Below, piece by piece: positions 8,700 through 17,558 of a stretch of 64,000 nt of DNA (position 1 is the first letter of the stretch; every line of letters begins with the position of its first letter). Source of the DNA: Aureimonas populi (GTDB lineage: Bacteria > Pseudomonadota > Alphaproteobacteria > Rhizobiales > Rhizobiaceae); NCBI RefSeq assembly GCF_017815515.1, contig NZ_CP072611.1:1798001-1862000 (forward strand). Reading direction: 5' to 3'. The translations under genes were made by a program, and so were the position numbers. A model generated the notes under the pieces. That model had not been told where the DNA came from and ran no database searches. It was given only the letters and a program-made list of their open reading frames with translations.

Positions 8700-8939
8700 T
8701 TAGCGAATCCGCTTCCAGATTCGAAGCCAGTCGCCGGTGACGATCAGTGTCGCGACCGTGGCGAACAGAAACGCCTTCGCAAGGGTCGCCACCACTCGAT
8801 CGGCGGACATGCGGGAGATGTCCCAGCCCATCCCCCCGAACTGCGCGGTCTGGTAGATCCACAGGAGGGCGGGGATGGCGGCCAGAAGCAGCCCCGTGAA
8901 CACGGCCAGTCTTCGCGCGATCTTCAATGGACTCTCCAT
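8700..8939 (-). CDS. Small membrane protein with two transmembrane helices, unknown function
   Basis: A 79-residue protein. A basic N-terminus (MESPLKIARR) is followed by a hydrophobic helix (LAVFTGLLLAAIPALLWIY), a short polar loop, a second helix (AFLFATVATLIVTG) and a basic tail (WLRIWKRIR). This predicts an inner-membrane hairpin with both ends in the cytoplasm. I do not recognise a family. It sits between fumC and hisG, in the same direction as fumC, 43 bases past the fumC stop and with a weak hairpin between. The 3' hairpin supports it as a real transcription unit. Confidence 0.6.
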   Translation of the reverse strand: MESPLKIARRLAVFTGLLLAAIPALLWIYQTAQFGGMGWDISRMSADRVVATLAKAFLFATVATLIVTGDWLRIWKRIR

Positions 8940-8946
8940 GGTCGGG

Positions 8947-8969
8947 AGGACGGCCCTGGAGGCCGCCCT
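8947..8969 (-). terminator. Hairpin after fumC
   Basis: A 9-bp stem (AGGGCGGCC / GGCCGTCCT on the minus strand, one G-U wobble) with a 5-nt loop lies between the fumC stop and the next minus-strand start. There is no U-run, so it may be a weak terminator or an mRNA-end stabiliser. Confidence 0.35.
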
Positions 8970-8982
8970 TCACCGATGACGA

Positions 8983-10374
8983 TCAGCCCGGCCGGGTCAT
9001 CGCGGCGGGGTCGACGATGCGGTCGTAGTCCTCGCCGGTGACGAGGCCGGTGCGCAGGGCCTCCTCGCGCAGGGTCGTGCCGTTCTTGTGGGCGGTCTTG
9101 GCGATGGTCGCGGCGTTGTCGTAGCCGATGGTGGGGGCCAGCGCCGTCACCAGCATCAGCGACTGCTGCATCAGGTCCTTGATGCGGTCCTCATTGGCCT
9201 TGATGCCGTCCACGCAATGCTCGCGGAAGGAATCCATGCCGTCGCCCAGCAGCCGGATGGAGGAGAGGACGGCGTTGGCGATGACGGGCTTGAAGACGTT
9301 CAGCTCGAAATGCCCCTGGGAAGCGGCCACCGTCACCGTGGTCTCGTGGCCGAAGACCTCGGCGGCCACCATGGTCAGCGCCTCGCACTGCGTCGGGTTC
9401 ACCTTGCCGGGCATGATGGAGGAGCCGGGCTCGTTCTCCGGCAGGGACAATTCGCCCAGCCCCGAGCGCGGGCCGGAACCGAGGAAGCGGATGTCGTTGG
9501 CGATCTTGAACAGATCGGTCGCCAGCGCGTTCAGCGAGCCGTGGAAGAAGGCCAGTGCCCCGTGCGAGGCCAGCGCCTCGAACTTGTTTTCGGCGGTGCG
9601 GAAGGGCAGGCCGGTCAGGCGCGCAACCTCATCGGCGATCTTCACGTCGAAGCCCACCGGCGCGTTCAGCCCGGTGCCCACGGCCGTGCCGCCCTGCGCC
9701 AGCGCGTGGACGTCCTCCAGGGCCTGCTCGATGCGCCGCTTGCCGAGCTTGAGCGCCGCCGCATAGCCGGAGAACTCCTGCCCCAGCGTGATCGGGGTGG
9801 CGTCCTGCGTGTGGGTGCGGCCGATCTTGATGATGCCGTCGAATTCCCGCGCCTTGGCGTCGAGCGAGGCATGCAGCTTGTCGATGGCCGGCAGGACACG
9901 TTTGCCGGCCTCGATGGCGACCGCCACGTGGATGGCCGTCGGGAACACGTCGTTGGACGACTGCCCCATATTGACGTGGTCGTTCGGGTGGACCGGCTTC
10001 TTGGAGCCCATCTCGCCGCCCAGCATTTCGATGGCTCGGTTGGAGATCACCTCGTTGACGTTCATGTTCGTCTGGGTGCCCGAGCCGGTCTGGTAGACCA
10101 CCAGCGGGAAATGATCGTCCAGCTTGCCCGAGATCACCTCGTCGGCCGCCTTCTCGATGGCCTCGGCAAGGCTCGCTTCCAGCTTGCCGTAATCGCGGTT
10201 GACGCGCGCGGCCGCCTTCTTGACGGTCGCCAGCGCATGGATGACGGCGATGGGCTGCTTGTCCGTGCCGATCTTGAAATTGTTCAGCGAGCGCTCGGTC
10301 TGTGCCCCCCAATAGCGATCCGCCGCCACCTCGATCGCGCCGATGGAATCGGTCTCGCGTCTCGTTGCACCCAT
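8983..10374 (-). CDS. fumC: Class II fumarate hydratase
   Basis: A 463-residue homotetrameric, iron-independent fumarase that interconverts fumarate and L-malate in the TCA cycle. It carries the superfamily signature [16 protein letters not shown], the substrate-binding [12 protein letters not shown] segment, and the catalytic-site regions [15 protein letters not shown] and [11 protein letters not shown]. The ATG at 10374 is preceded by GGAAGAGGA and matches the family N-terminus ([23 protein letters not shown]). A longer frame would add 44 unrelated residues. It is preceded by the terminator of the csbD-like gene, so it has its own promoter. Confidence 0.97.
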   Translation of the reverse strand: MGATRRETDSIGAIEVAADRYWGAQTERSLNNFKIGTDKQPIAVIHALATVKKAAARVNRDYGKLEASLAEAIEKAADEVISGKLDDHFPLVVYQTGSGTQTNMNVNEVISNRAIEMLGGEMGSKKPVHPNDHVNMGQSSNDVFPTAIHVAVAIEAGKRVLPAIDKLHASLDAKAREFDGIIKIGRTHTQDATPITLGQEFSGYAAALKLGKRRIEQALEDVHALAQGGTAVGTGLNAPVGFDVKIADEVARLTGLPFRTAENKFEALASHGALAFFHGSLNALATDLFKIANDIRFLGSGPRSGLGELSLPENEPGSSIMPGKVNPTQCEALTMVAAEVFGHETTVTVAASQGHFELNVFKPVIANAVLSSIRLLGDGMDSFREHCVDGIKANEDRIKDLMQQSLMLVTALAPTIGYDNAATIAKTAHKNGTTLREEALRTGLVTGEDYDRIVDPAAMTRPG

Positions 10375-10470
10375 GATGTCCTCTTCCCTCTCCATGGCGC
10401 GGCGCGCCGCAAATCCCGCTCCGCGCGTTATCACGAAGGGCGGGAGGGAGGAACCCTCAAGGCGCGCACG

Positions 10471-10499
10471 AAAAAGACCGCCCCCTTTCGGGAGCGGCC
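10471..10499 (-). terminator. Rho-independent terminator of the CsbD gene
   Basis: On the minus strand CCGCTCCC-loop-GGGGGCGG forms an 8-bp stem (one G-U wobble), followed by TCTTTTT. It lies 26 bases past the CsbD stop and upstream of fumC. Confidence 0.8.
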
Positions 10500-10525
10500 T
10501 CGTCATGAACCGTAGGTGCGTCCGG

Positions 10526-10711
10526 TCAGTGGCCGGTCTGGTCCTTCACGGCGTCCTTGACCTTGCCGTAGTTCTTCTGGGTCTTGCCCTCGACCTGGTC
10601 GATCTGGCCTTCGGCCTGGAGGCGCTCGTTGCCGACCGCCTTGCCGGCGGCTTCCTTGATGTTGCCGCCGATTTCCTTGGCGCCGCCCTTGATCTGGTTG
10701 CTGTCCACCAT
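10526..10711 (-). CDS. CsbD family stress-response protein
   Basis: A 61-residue hydrophilic CsbD-like protein. The family is recognised by the start [43 protein letters not shown] and the final [10 protein letters not shown]. Members are small, abundant, general-stress-induced proteins of unknown biochemical function, often next to other stress genes. The start has a strong ribosome-binding site (GAGGAGAA). A good terminator follows. Being just downstream of groEL suits a stress role, but the groEL terminator separates the two transcripts. Confidence 0.88.
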   Translation of the reverse strand: MVDSNQIKGGAKEIGGNIKEAAGKAVGNERLQAEGQIDQVEGKTQKNYGKVKDAVKDQTGH

Positions 10712-10836
10712 ATCCGTTCTCCTCGAATATTCTCTCGGCGGCGATGGCCGTCGATATTGAAGGAAGAACGGGGCAGGCGCCCGGTCGGTTCCCGCCGATT
10801 GCGCCGGCCGGTTGCGGAGGGCGCATGGGGCGCACG

Positions 10837-10864
10837 AAAAAAGGGGCCCGGCGAACCGGACCCC
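10837..10864 (-). terminator. Rho-independent terminator of groEL
   Basis: On the minus strand a 9-bp stem GGGGTCCGG / CCGGGCCCC (one G-U wobble) with a UUCG-type loop is followed by six T, 29 bases past the groEL stop. A textbook terminator. Confidence 0.88.
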
Positions 10865-10892
10865 TTCCCTGTTTTCCAGAGATGGACGGGAC

Positions 10893-12581
<1,689 letters not shown>

Positions 12582-12614
12582 TCAAAAGGAAGGGAAGTTG
12601 CGAAGGCGCTGGCG

Positions 12615-12911
12615 TCAGCCGACGATCCCGAGGATGTCGGATTCCTTCATGATGAGCAGGTCCTCGCCGCCGAGCTTGATCTCGGTGCCGGACCACTTGC
12701 CGAAGAGGATGCGGTCGCCGGCCTTGACCTCGAGCGGGTTGACCTTGCCGGTCTCGTCACGCGCGCCGGCGCCGACGGCGACGATCTCGCCTTCCTGCGG
12801 CTTCTCCTTGGCGGTGTCGGGAATGATGATCCCGCCTGCCGTCTTGCTTTCCGACTCGACACGGCGCACGACGACGCGGTCGTGCAGGGGACGGAAGTTC
12901 ACATTGGCCAT
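12615..12911 (-). CDS. groES: Co-chaperonin GroES (Hsp10)
   Basis: A 98-residue GroES, full length for the family. The N-terminal signature [33 protein letters not shown], including the mobile loop that contacts GroEL, is present, as is the C-terminal [17 protein letters not shown]. The ATG at 12911 gives the expected N-terminus [12 protein letters not shown]; an upstream in-frame start would add 15 basic residues. It is the first gene of the groES-groEL operon with a CIRCE operator in its leader. Confidence 0.98.
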   Translation of the reverse strand: MANVNFRPLHDRVVVRRVESESKTAGGIIIPDTAKEKPQEGEIVAVGAGARDETGKVNPLEVKAGDRILFGKWSGTEIKLGGEDLLIMKESDILGIVG

Positions 12912-12960
12912 CGAACAGAACCTTCGTTGTTGTCGCCGGGCTTCACGCCCGGCCAATCGA

Positions 12961-12987
12961 TTGGCACTCCCCGAAGGCGAGTGCTAG
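12961..12987 (-). promoter_or_regulatory. CIRCE operator (HrcA binding site) of groESL
   Basis: A perfectly spaced inverted repeat: TTGGCACTC, nine bases, GAGTGCTAG. This matches the CIRCE consensus TTAGCACTC-N9-GAGTGCTAA at nearly all positions. It lies 50 bases upstream of the groES start and directly downstream of the -10 element, the usual place for HrcA repression of chaperonin operons. Confidence 0.95.
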
Positions 12988-12995
12988 CGAAGCGG

Positions 12996-13024
12996 AGATA
13001 AGGCTCGCGCAGGGTTCCTGTCAA
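12996..13024 (-). promoter_or_regulatory. Housekeeping-sigma promoter of groES-groEL
   Basis: On the minus strand TTGACA (13024-13019), a 17-base spacer, then TTATCT (13001-12996). The -35 is a perfect consensus and the spacing optimal. The CIRCE repeat starts within 10 bases of the -10, so HrcA would block initiation or escape. Confidence 0.85.
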
Positions 13025-13086
13025 GGTGCATCCGCCCGCCATTTCGCCGCCGGAGGTCCTTGCGCGCCCGGGCGACAAGTTTAGGG

Positions 13087-13102
13087 GCCCGCCGAAGCGG
13101 GC
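13087..13102 (+). other. Short GC hairpin in groES/TadG-like intergenic region
   Basis: GCCCGC-CGAA-GCGGGC, followed by GTTAAGA, about 70 bases before the ATG at 13173. No U-tract. It lies in the leader of the plus-strand TadG-like gene and beyond the divergent groES promoter. Role unclear. Confidence 0.3.
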
Positions 13103-13172
13103 GTTAAGACATGGCCTCTATCCTTCCGGCCCACGATCTCGGCGTCTCGGGGTCTTGAGCCGGGATAGACGA

Positions 13173-15341
13173 ATGAACCACCAGCGCCGCCGCAAGGGCC
13201 CTCGTTCCTTTCTGTCGGACAGACGCGGCAATTTCGCGGTCATCACCGCCCTGGCCGCCGTCCCGGTCATCTTCACGATCGGCGGGGCGCTGGACTTCAA
13301 CATGTTCTACGCCAACCGGGTGCGCGTCCAGAACGCGGCCGACGCGGCGGCGCTGGCGGCGGCCAAGCAATTCAACACCGACCCCGACTCGGGCAGGCTG
13401 GAAAGCTTCGCGCGCGACTACTTCGCCGCCAATGCCGGCGAGCTGTTCCGCTCCAGCACCGAGCTGCATTACGAGGGCGTCTCGTTCAACGAGCACAATG
13501 TGCGCGAGCTGGCGATCAGCGTGGACTATTCCTACCGGCCGATGTTCCTGCCTCTCATGGCCGGCGTCTTCGAGGGGATGGGCGACAGCTTCTCCGAGGT
13601 CCGCAGCGTGATCGCCATCGGCAACACCACGCTGGAGGTGGCGCTGGTGCTGGACACGTCCGGCTCGATGAACGATTCGCCCTCCGGCGGCGGTAGCAGC
13701 AAGATCGAGACGCTGCGCGAGGTGGCCGAGACGGCCGTCGACAGCCTGCTCCAGAACAGCGGCGTTTCCGGCCTGGAGAAACCCTCGCAGGTCTCCATCG
13801 TGCCCTTCGCCGGCGCGGTGAATGTGGGGGCGGACCATCTGCGGGCCGCCTGGATGGACCCCAAGGGCCTCTCGCCGATCCACCACGAGAATCTCGACTG
13901 GGCCAGCTACAACTGGTCGTCGGACACGACGAAGACCGTCAACCAGATCTCGCGCAATCTCGGCACCACCGAGAAAGGCCCCTGGGTGCTCAAGTCGAAC
14001 CCGGCCGTCCATCTGACGCGACAGTACATCTACGAGAACATGCGCGAGCAGTCCGTCTCGTTCGACTTCACCAGATGCCCGACGGCGATGACCGCCACCA
14101 CCACGACGAGCAGCGTGACGTGCACCTGGACGAACCGCAATCCAGGCAGCTTCGCCATGACGGTCAGCCGGCAGACGGGCGCCTTCAGGAACTGCAACCT
14201 GGGCTCCGACCCGACCTGCCATCCGCCCTATACGCTGACGCCGACCGGCACCACGCCCCTGTTCCCCTTCGCCGGCTGCGTCGAGGCGCGTCCGGGCATC
14301 TACGCGCTGACCGACGACACGCCCACGGAAAGCAACCCATCGACGCTCTTCGTGCCCTATTTCGCGCCCGACGAGTACGACATCCACTCGCAGGTGTCCT
14401 TCGGCAACAACTGGCTGAACGACAGGGGGTGGGAGCGCAACAGCTACGTCAATTACGACACCAACCGGTGGGCCAACGGCGAGAACGTCGGCTGGCTTGC
14501 CCCCACGGGAATCTACGCCCTGCGCGACCACCGGGGCAGCCGCAGCGAGAATGACATGCGCAGCTCGCAACAGGACGTGCGCAAATATCTCATGCGGCCC
14601 ACCAAGGTGCTCGGGCGCTCGAAGCCGGGCACCAACAATGCCGGCTCACCCTCCTATATCTGCGAATCGGCCCCCATCCTGCCGTTGACCGACAATGCGG
14701 CGGCCGCCATCGCTCATATCCGGTCGCTGGACGCGTCCGGCGCCACCAATGTGGAGGAGGGCGTCGGCTGGGGCTGGCGCACTCTCTCGCCGAACGAGCC
14801 CTTCACCGGCGGGCGGGCGCGGGGCGAGGAGGACAACATCAAGGCCATCATCCTGATGACCGACGGCGCCAACACCTATTACGCCAACGATACGCTCAAC
14901 AAGTCCGGCTACGGCGCCTACGGCTACGCCGCGCAGGGGCGCATCTTCGAGAACACCACCGTACCCTCCGGCACCTACACCAACGCGAACTTCTCGCGCG
15001 CCATGAACCAGCGCACGGCCCAGATCTGCGAGAATGCCCGCAATGACGGGCGCGTGCCCGTGACCAACGCGCGCGGCGAGCCGCGGATGGTGGACGGCAG
15101 GCAGGTGACGCGCGACGGCGTGATCATCTACACCATCGCCTTCGACATTCCGAGGAGCGATCAGGCGACGGTCTTCCCGCTCCTGAAAGGCTGCGCCTCC
15201 TCCTATCTGGACGATCAGCGCGCCGGTCGCGCGCGCGACCTGGAGCGGACCTATTTCTACGAGGCCTCCAGCAACGAGAAGCTGCGGCAGGCCTTCGCCG
15301 ACATCGTCGCCTCCCTGTCGAGCCTTCGCATCGCGCGCTGA
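13173..15341 (+). CDS. TadG-like pilus assembly protein with von Willebrand factor A domain
   Basis: A 722-residue protein. A basic N-terminus with RRGNFAVITALAAVPVIFTIGGALDF is the Tad/TadE-TadG N-terminal membrane segment (about residues 18-43), followed by VRVQNAADAAALAAAKQF, a hallmark of the family. A VWA domain follows with the MIDAS motif DTSGS at about 161-165 and a second core strand ILMTDGANTYY near residue 570. Between them lies a long insertion rich in Thr, Ser, Asn and paired Cys (about residues 225-520). TadG proteins are associated with tight-adherence (Flp) pilus loci and the outer membrane or periplasm. None of the other tad genes is present here, so this is an orphan copy of unproven function. 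Confidence 0.85.
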   Translation: MNHQRRRKGPRSFLSDRRGNFAVITALAAVPVIFTIGGALDFNMFYANRVRVQNAADAAALAAAKQFNTDPDSGRLESFARDYFAANAGELFRSSTELHYEGVSFNEHNVRELAISVDYSYRPMFLPLMAGVFEGMGDSFSEVRSVIAIGNTTLEVALVLDTSGSMNDSPSGGGSSKIETLREVAETAVDSLLQNSGVSGLEKPSQVSIVPFAGAVNVGADHLRAAWMDPKGLSPIHHENLDWASYNWSSDTTKTVNQISRNLGTTEKGPWVLKSNPAVHLTRQYIYENMREQSVSFDFTRCPTAMTATTTTSSVTCTWTNRNPGSFAMTVSRQTGAFRNCNLGSDPTCHPPYTLTPTGTTPLFPFAGCVEARPGIYALTDDTPTESNPSTLFVPYFAPDEYDIHSQVSFGNNWLNDRGWERNSYVNYDTNRWANGENVGWLAPTGIYALRDHRGSRSENDMRSSQQDVRKYLMRPTKVLGRSKPGTNNAGSPSYICESAPILPLTDNAAAAIAHIRSLDASGATNVEEGVGWGWRTLSPNEPFTGGRARGEEDNIKAIILMTDGANTYYANDTLNKSGYGAYGYAAQGRIFENTTVPSGTYTNANFSRAMNQRTAQICENARNDGRVPVTNARGEPRMVDGRQVTRDGVIIYTIAFDIPRSDQATVFPLLKGCASSYLDDQRAGRARDLERTYFYEASSNEKLRQAFADIVASLSSLRIAR

Positions 15342-15427
15342 GCCGCCCTTGACCGACCGGAGCGCGCTGACTATCGCCTCGGGCCATGAAGCCAGCCGAG
15401 GGCGGCCACGGGCAGAAGGGGCAGGCG

Positions 15428-16282
15428 ATGGAACAGCCGGACACGGCGAGCGCGCTGGCGGCGATCGGGACGCTCGGCGAAATCGTGGGCAACTACGACG
15501 CGATCCTGTGCGATGTCTGGGGCGTCGTCCATGACGGGGTCGTCAAGTCGCCGGAAGCCGAGGCGGCGCTGATCGCGGCGCGGGGCAAGGGCCTGGAGGT
15601 CGTGCTCGTCACCAATTCGCCGCGCCTCTCAGCGGGCGTCCAGGCGCAGCTCGACGCGCTCGCCGTCTCGCGGCAGGCCTATGACCGCATCGTCACCTCG
15701 GGCGATGCGACGCGCGTCCTCATCCAGCAGGGCCCCCGGCGGCTCTTCCATATCGGTCCCGCCCGCGACGCGGACATTTTCGAGGGGCTCGACATCGAGC
15801 TGGTCGGGGAGGAGGAGGCGCAGGCCGTCGTCGCCACGGGGCTGACGGACGACGAGAGCGAAACGCCGGAGGATTACGCCGGCCTCCTCGCCCGTATGGC
15901 GGCGCGGGGGCTTCCCTTCGTCTGCGCCAACCCGGACATCGTGGTGCATCGGGGCGAGCGGCTGGTCTATTGCGCCGGCGCGCTGGGGCGCGGCTACGGC
16001 GAGGCCGGCGGCACGGTGCGCCTGGCCGGCAAGCCGCACCGGCCGATCTACGAGGTGGCGCTCGCCGGCCTGAAGCATCCGAACCCCCGCCTCCTGTGCA
16101 TCGGCGACGGGCTCTTCACCGACGTGGCGGGCGCGGCCGCCATCGGCGCCGACGCGCTTTTCGTGCGCGAGGGCATTCATCGCGACGAGCTGCGCGCGGC
16201 GGACGGCGACGTCGCCGCGCTGGCGGCGGAGCTGGCCGGGCGCGGCGTCGCCGCGCGCTACGTGATCCCGCAGCTCGTATGA
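15428..16282 (+). CDS. HAD superfamily subclass IIA hydrolase (TIGR01459 type)
   Basis: A 284-residue HAD-IIA hydrolase related to NagD-like phosphatases. Motif I is DVWGVVHDG (nucleophile Asp about residue 29), motif II is the VLVTNSPR strand (Thr/Ser), and motif IV is CIGDGLFTDVAGAAAIGADALFV near the C-terminus. Rhizobial members of this type typically lie next to ribF, as here: ribF starts within the stop codon (ATGA overlap at 16279). The pairing suggests a phosphatase acting on a riboflavin or nucleotide metabolite, but this is inference from context. The ATG at 15428 has GGGGCAGGCG upstream; a longer in-frame start at 15386 exists. Confidence 0.87.
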   Translation: MEQPDTASALAAIGTLGEIVGNYDAILCDVWGVVHDGVVKSPEAEAALIAARGKGLEVVLVTNSPRLSAGVQAQLDALAVSRQAYDRIVTSGDATRVLIQQGPRRLFHIGPARDADIFEGLDIELVGEEEAQAVVATGLTDDESETPEDYAGLLARMAARGLPFVCANPDIVVHRGERLVYCAGALGRGYGEAGGTVRLAGKPHRPIYEVALAGLKHPNPRLLCIGDGLFTDVAGAAAIGADALFVREGIHRDELRAADGDVAALAAELAGRGVAARYVIPQLV

Positions 16283-17259
16283 GCCCTGCGCGCTTCACGC
16301 GTATCTTCGGCGAGAGCGCCCTGCCGGCGCATCTGCGCGGCGGGGTGGTGGCCATCGGCAATTTCGACGGCGTGCATCGCGGGCACCAGGCGGTGCTGGC
16401 CAGCGCCGGCCGCATCGCGCGCGAGCGGGGCCTGCCGCTTCTGGCGCTCACCTTCGAGCCGCATCCGCGCACGCTGTTCCAGCCGGGCCGGCCGGTGCCC
16501 CGCCTGACGCCCGCGCCGCTCAAGGCGCGGCTGCTCCGCGCGCTCGGCTTCTCGGCGGTGGTGGAGCAGGACTTCACCCGCGATTTCGCGGCGCTGACCG
16601 CCGCCGAGTTCGTCTCGGCCGTCCTCGTGCGGCGGCTCGGCGCGGCGCATGTGGTGGCCGGCTTCGACTTCGGCTTCGGCGCGCGGCGCGGCGGCGATCC
16701 GGCCTATCTGCGTGCGGCGGGCGAGGCCGAGGGCTTCGGTGTCACCATCATCGAGGCCCATGGCGACGAGGGCGGCGTCGTCTCCTCCAGCCGCATCCGC
16801 GAGGATCTGGCGGCCGGCGACGTGGCGGGCGCGGCCGGGCTGCTCGGCTGGCGCTGGACGGTGGAGGGCGAGATCGGCCATGGGCGAAAGCTCGGGCGCA
16901 CGCTCGGCTATCCCACCGCCAACATGGCGCTGCCGTTCCCCGCGCTTCTCCAGCACGGCATCTACGCGGTGCGCCTTCGCCGCGCCGGCGGCGCGCTGCA
17001 CGGGGGCGTGGCCAGCTACGGGCGCCGCCCGACCTTCGACGACGGGGCGCCTCTGTTCGAGACCTTCCTCTTCGACTTTTCGGGCGATCTCTACGGCGAG
17101 ACCGTTTCGGTCTCCATCTTCCGGCGCCTGCGCGGCGAGGAGAAGTTTGCCGATGTCGCCGCGCTCGTCGCGCGGATGGACGAGGACGCGGCAGAGGGCC
17201 GCGCCCTCCTGGCCGCCGCCGAGCCGCTTTCGGATCTCGACCGCGCGATCGCCTTCTAA
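16279..17259 (+). CDS. ribF: Bifunctional riboflavin kinase / FAD synthetase
   Basis: A 326-residue two-domain enzyme that converts riboflavin to FMN and FMN to FAD. The N-terminal nucleotidyltransferase domain has GNFDGVHRGHQAVL, LTFEPHPRTLF and the SSSRIREDLAAGD signature. The C-terminal flavokinase domain has GHGRKLGRTLGYPTANM and ends with the expected LFETFLFDFSGDLYG segment. It overlaps the HAD gene by four bases. A 21-bp inverted repeat follows its stop and ileS lies downstream, the common bacterial ribF-ileS order. Confidence 0.96.
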   Translation: MSPARFTRIFGESALPAHLRGGVVAIGNFDGVHRGHQAVLASAGRIARERGLPLLALTFEPHPRTLFQPGRPVPRLTPAPLKARLLRALGFSAVVEQDFTRDFAALTAAEFVSAVLVRRLGAAHVVAGFDFGFGARRGGDPAYLRAAGEAEGFGVTIIEAHGDEGGVVSSSRIREDLAAGDVAGAAGLLGWRWTVEGEIGHGRKLGRTLGYPTANMALPFPALLQHGIYAVRLRRAGGALHGGVASYGRRPTFDDGAPLFETFLFDFSGDLYGETVSVSIFRRLRGEEKFADVAALVARMDEDAAEGRALLAAAEPLSDLDRAIAF

Positions 17260-17330
17260 GAGAGCGTTTGAGAATTCGGCGGCGGAAAGGACCCGCAGGA
17301 CCGACCCGCCCGAATTCTCAAACGCTCTCT
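17259..17330. repeat. 21-bp perfect inverted repeat between ribF and ileS
   Basis: The arms 17259-17279 and 17310-17330 are exact reverse complements (AGAGAGCGTTTGAGAATTCGG), separated by 30 bases. The arm begins within the last bases of the ribF stop codon. The arm is only about half GC, well below the surroundings, and there is no U-tract, so it is less like a terminator than like an intergenic palindromic repeat (REP/MITE-like). No second copy is obvious in this window. Confidence 0.75.
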
Positions 17331-17558
17331 AAAAGTCCTTGTGTGGCGGCGCGCGCGGTTGATAGAGAACCGCCATGCGCGACGGATCGTCTCTTTCTCT
17401 GCGCCTGACGGGGCGAATTAGCCGCCCGGCCTCGCCGGCGCGCTGAAGGCGCGCGGCGGTGGCCGGGATGCCGCCCCGCCCTGCGCCCGTTCGAGGCGCC
17501 TTTCCATGCCTGCCGCCCGAGCCGATCCCCGGCCGGCGGCCGAGACCCGAAAGACGCC
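17331..17558 (+). other. ileS leader region, no gene
   Basis: About 230 bases without a convincing ORF. A possible weak promoter is CTTGTG (17338-17343), 17 bases, GATAGA (17361-17366). A GC-rich imperfect hairpin lies around 17426-17459 (GCGCGC arms). I see no riboswitch, T-box or tRNA. Confidence 0.3.

Noticed and set aside
17331..17558. T-box or other riboswitch before ileS
   Set aside because: No T-box consensus or codon-specifier structure is seen, and T-boxes are not expected in Alphaproteobacteria.
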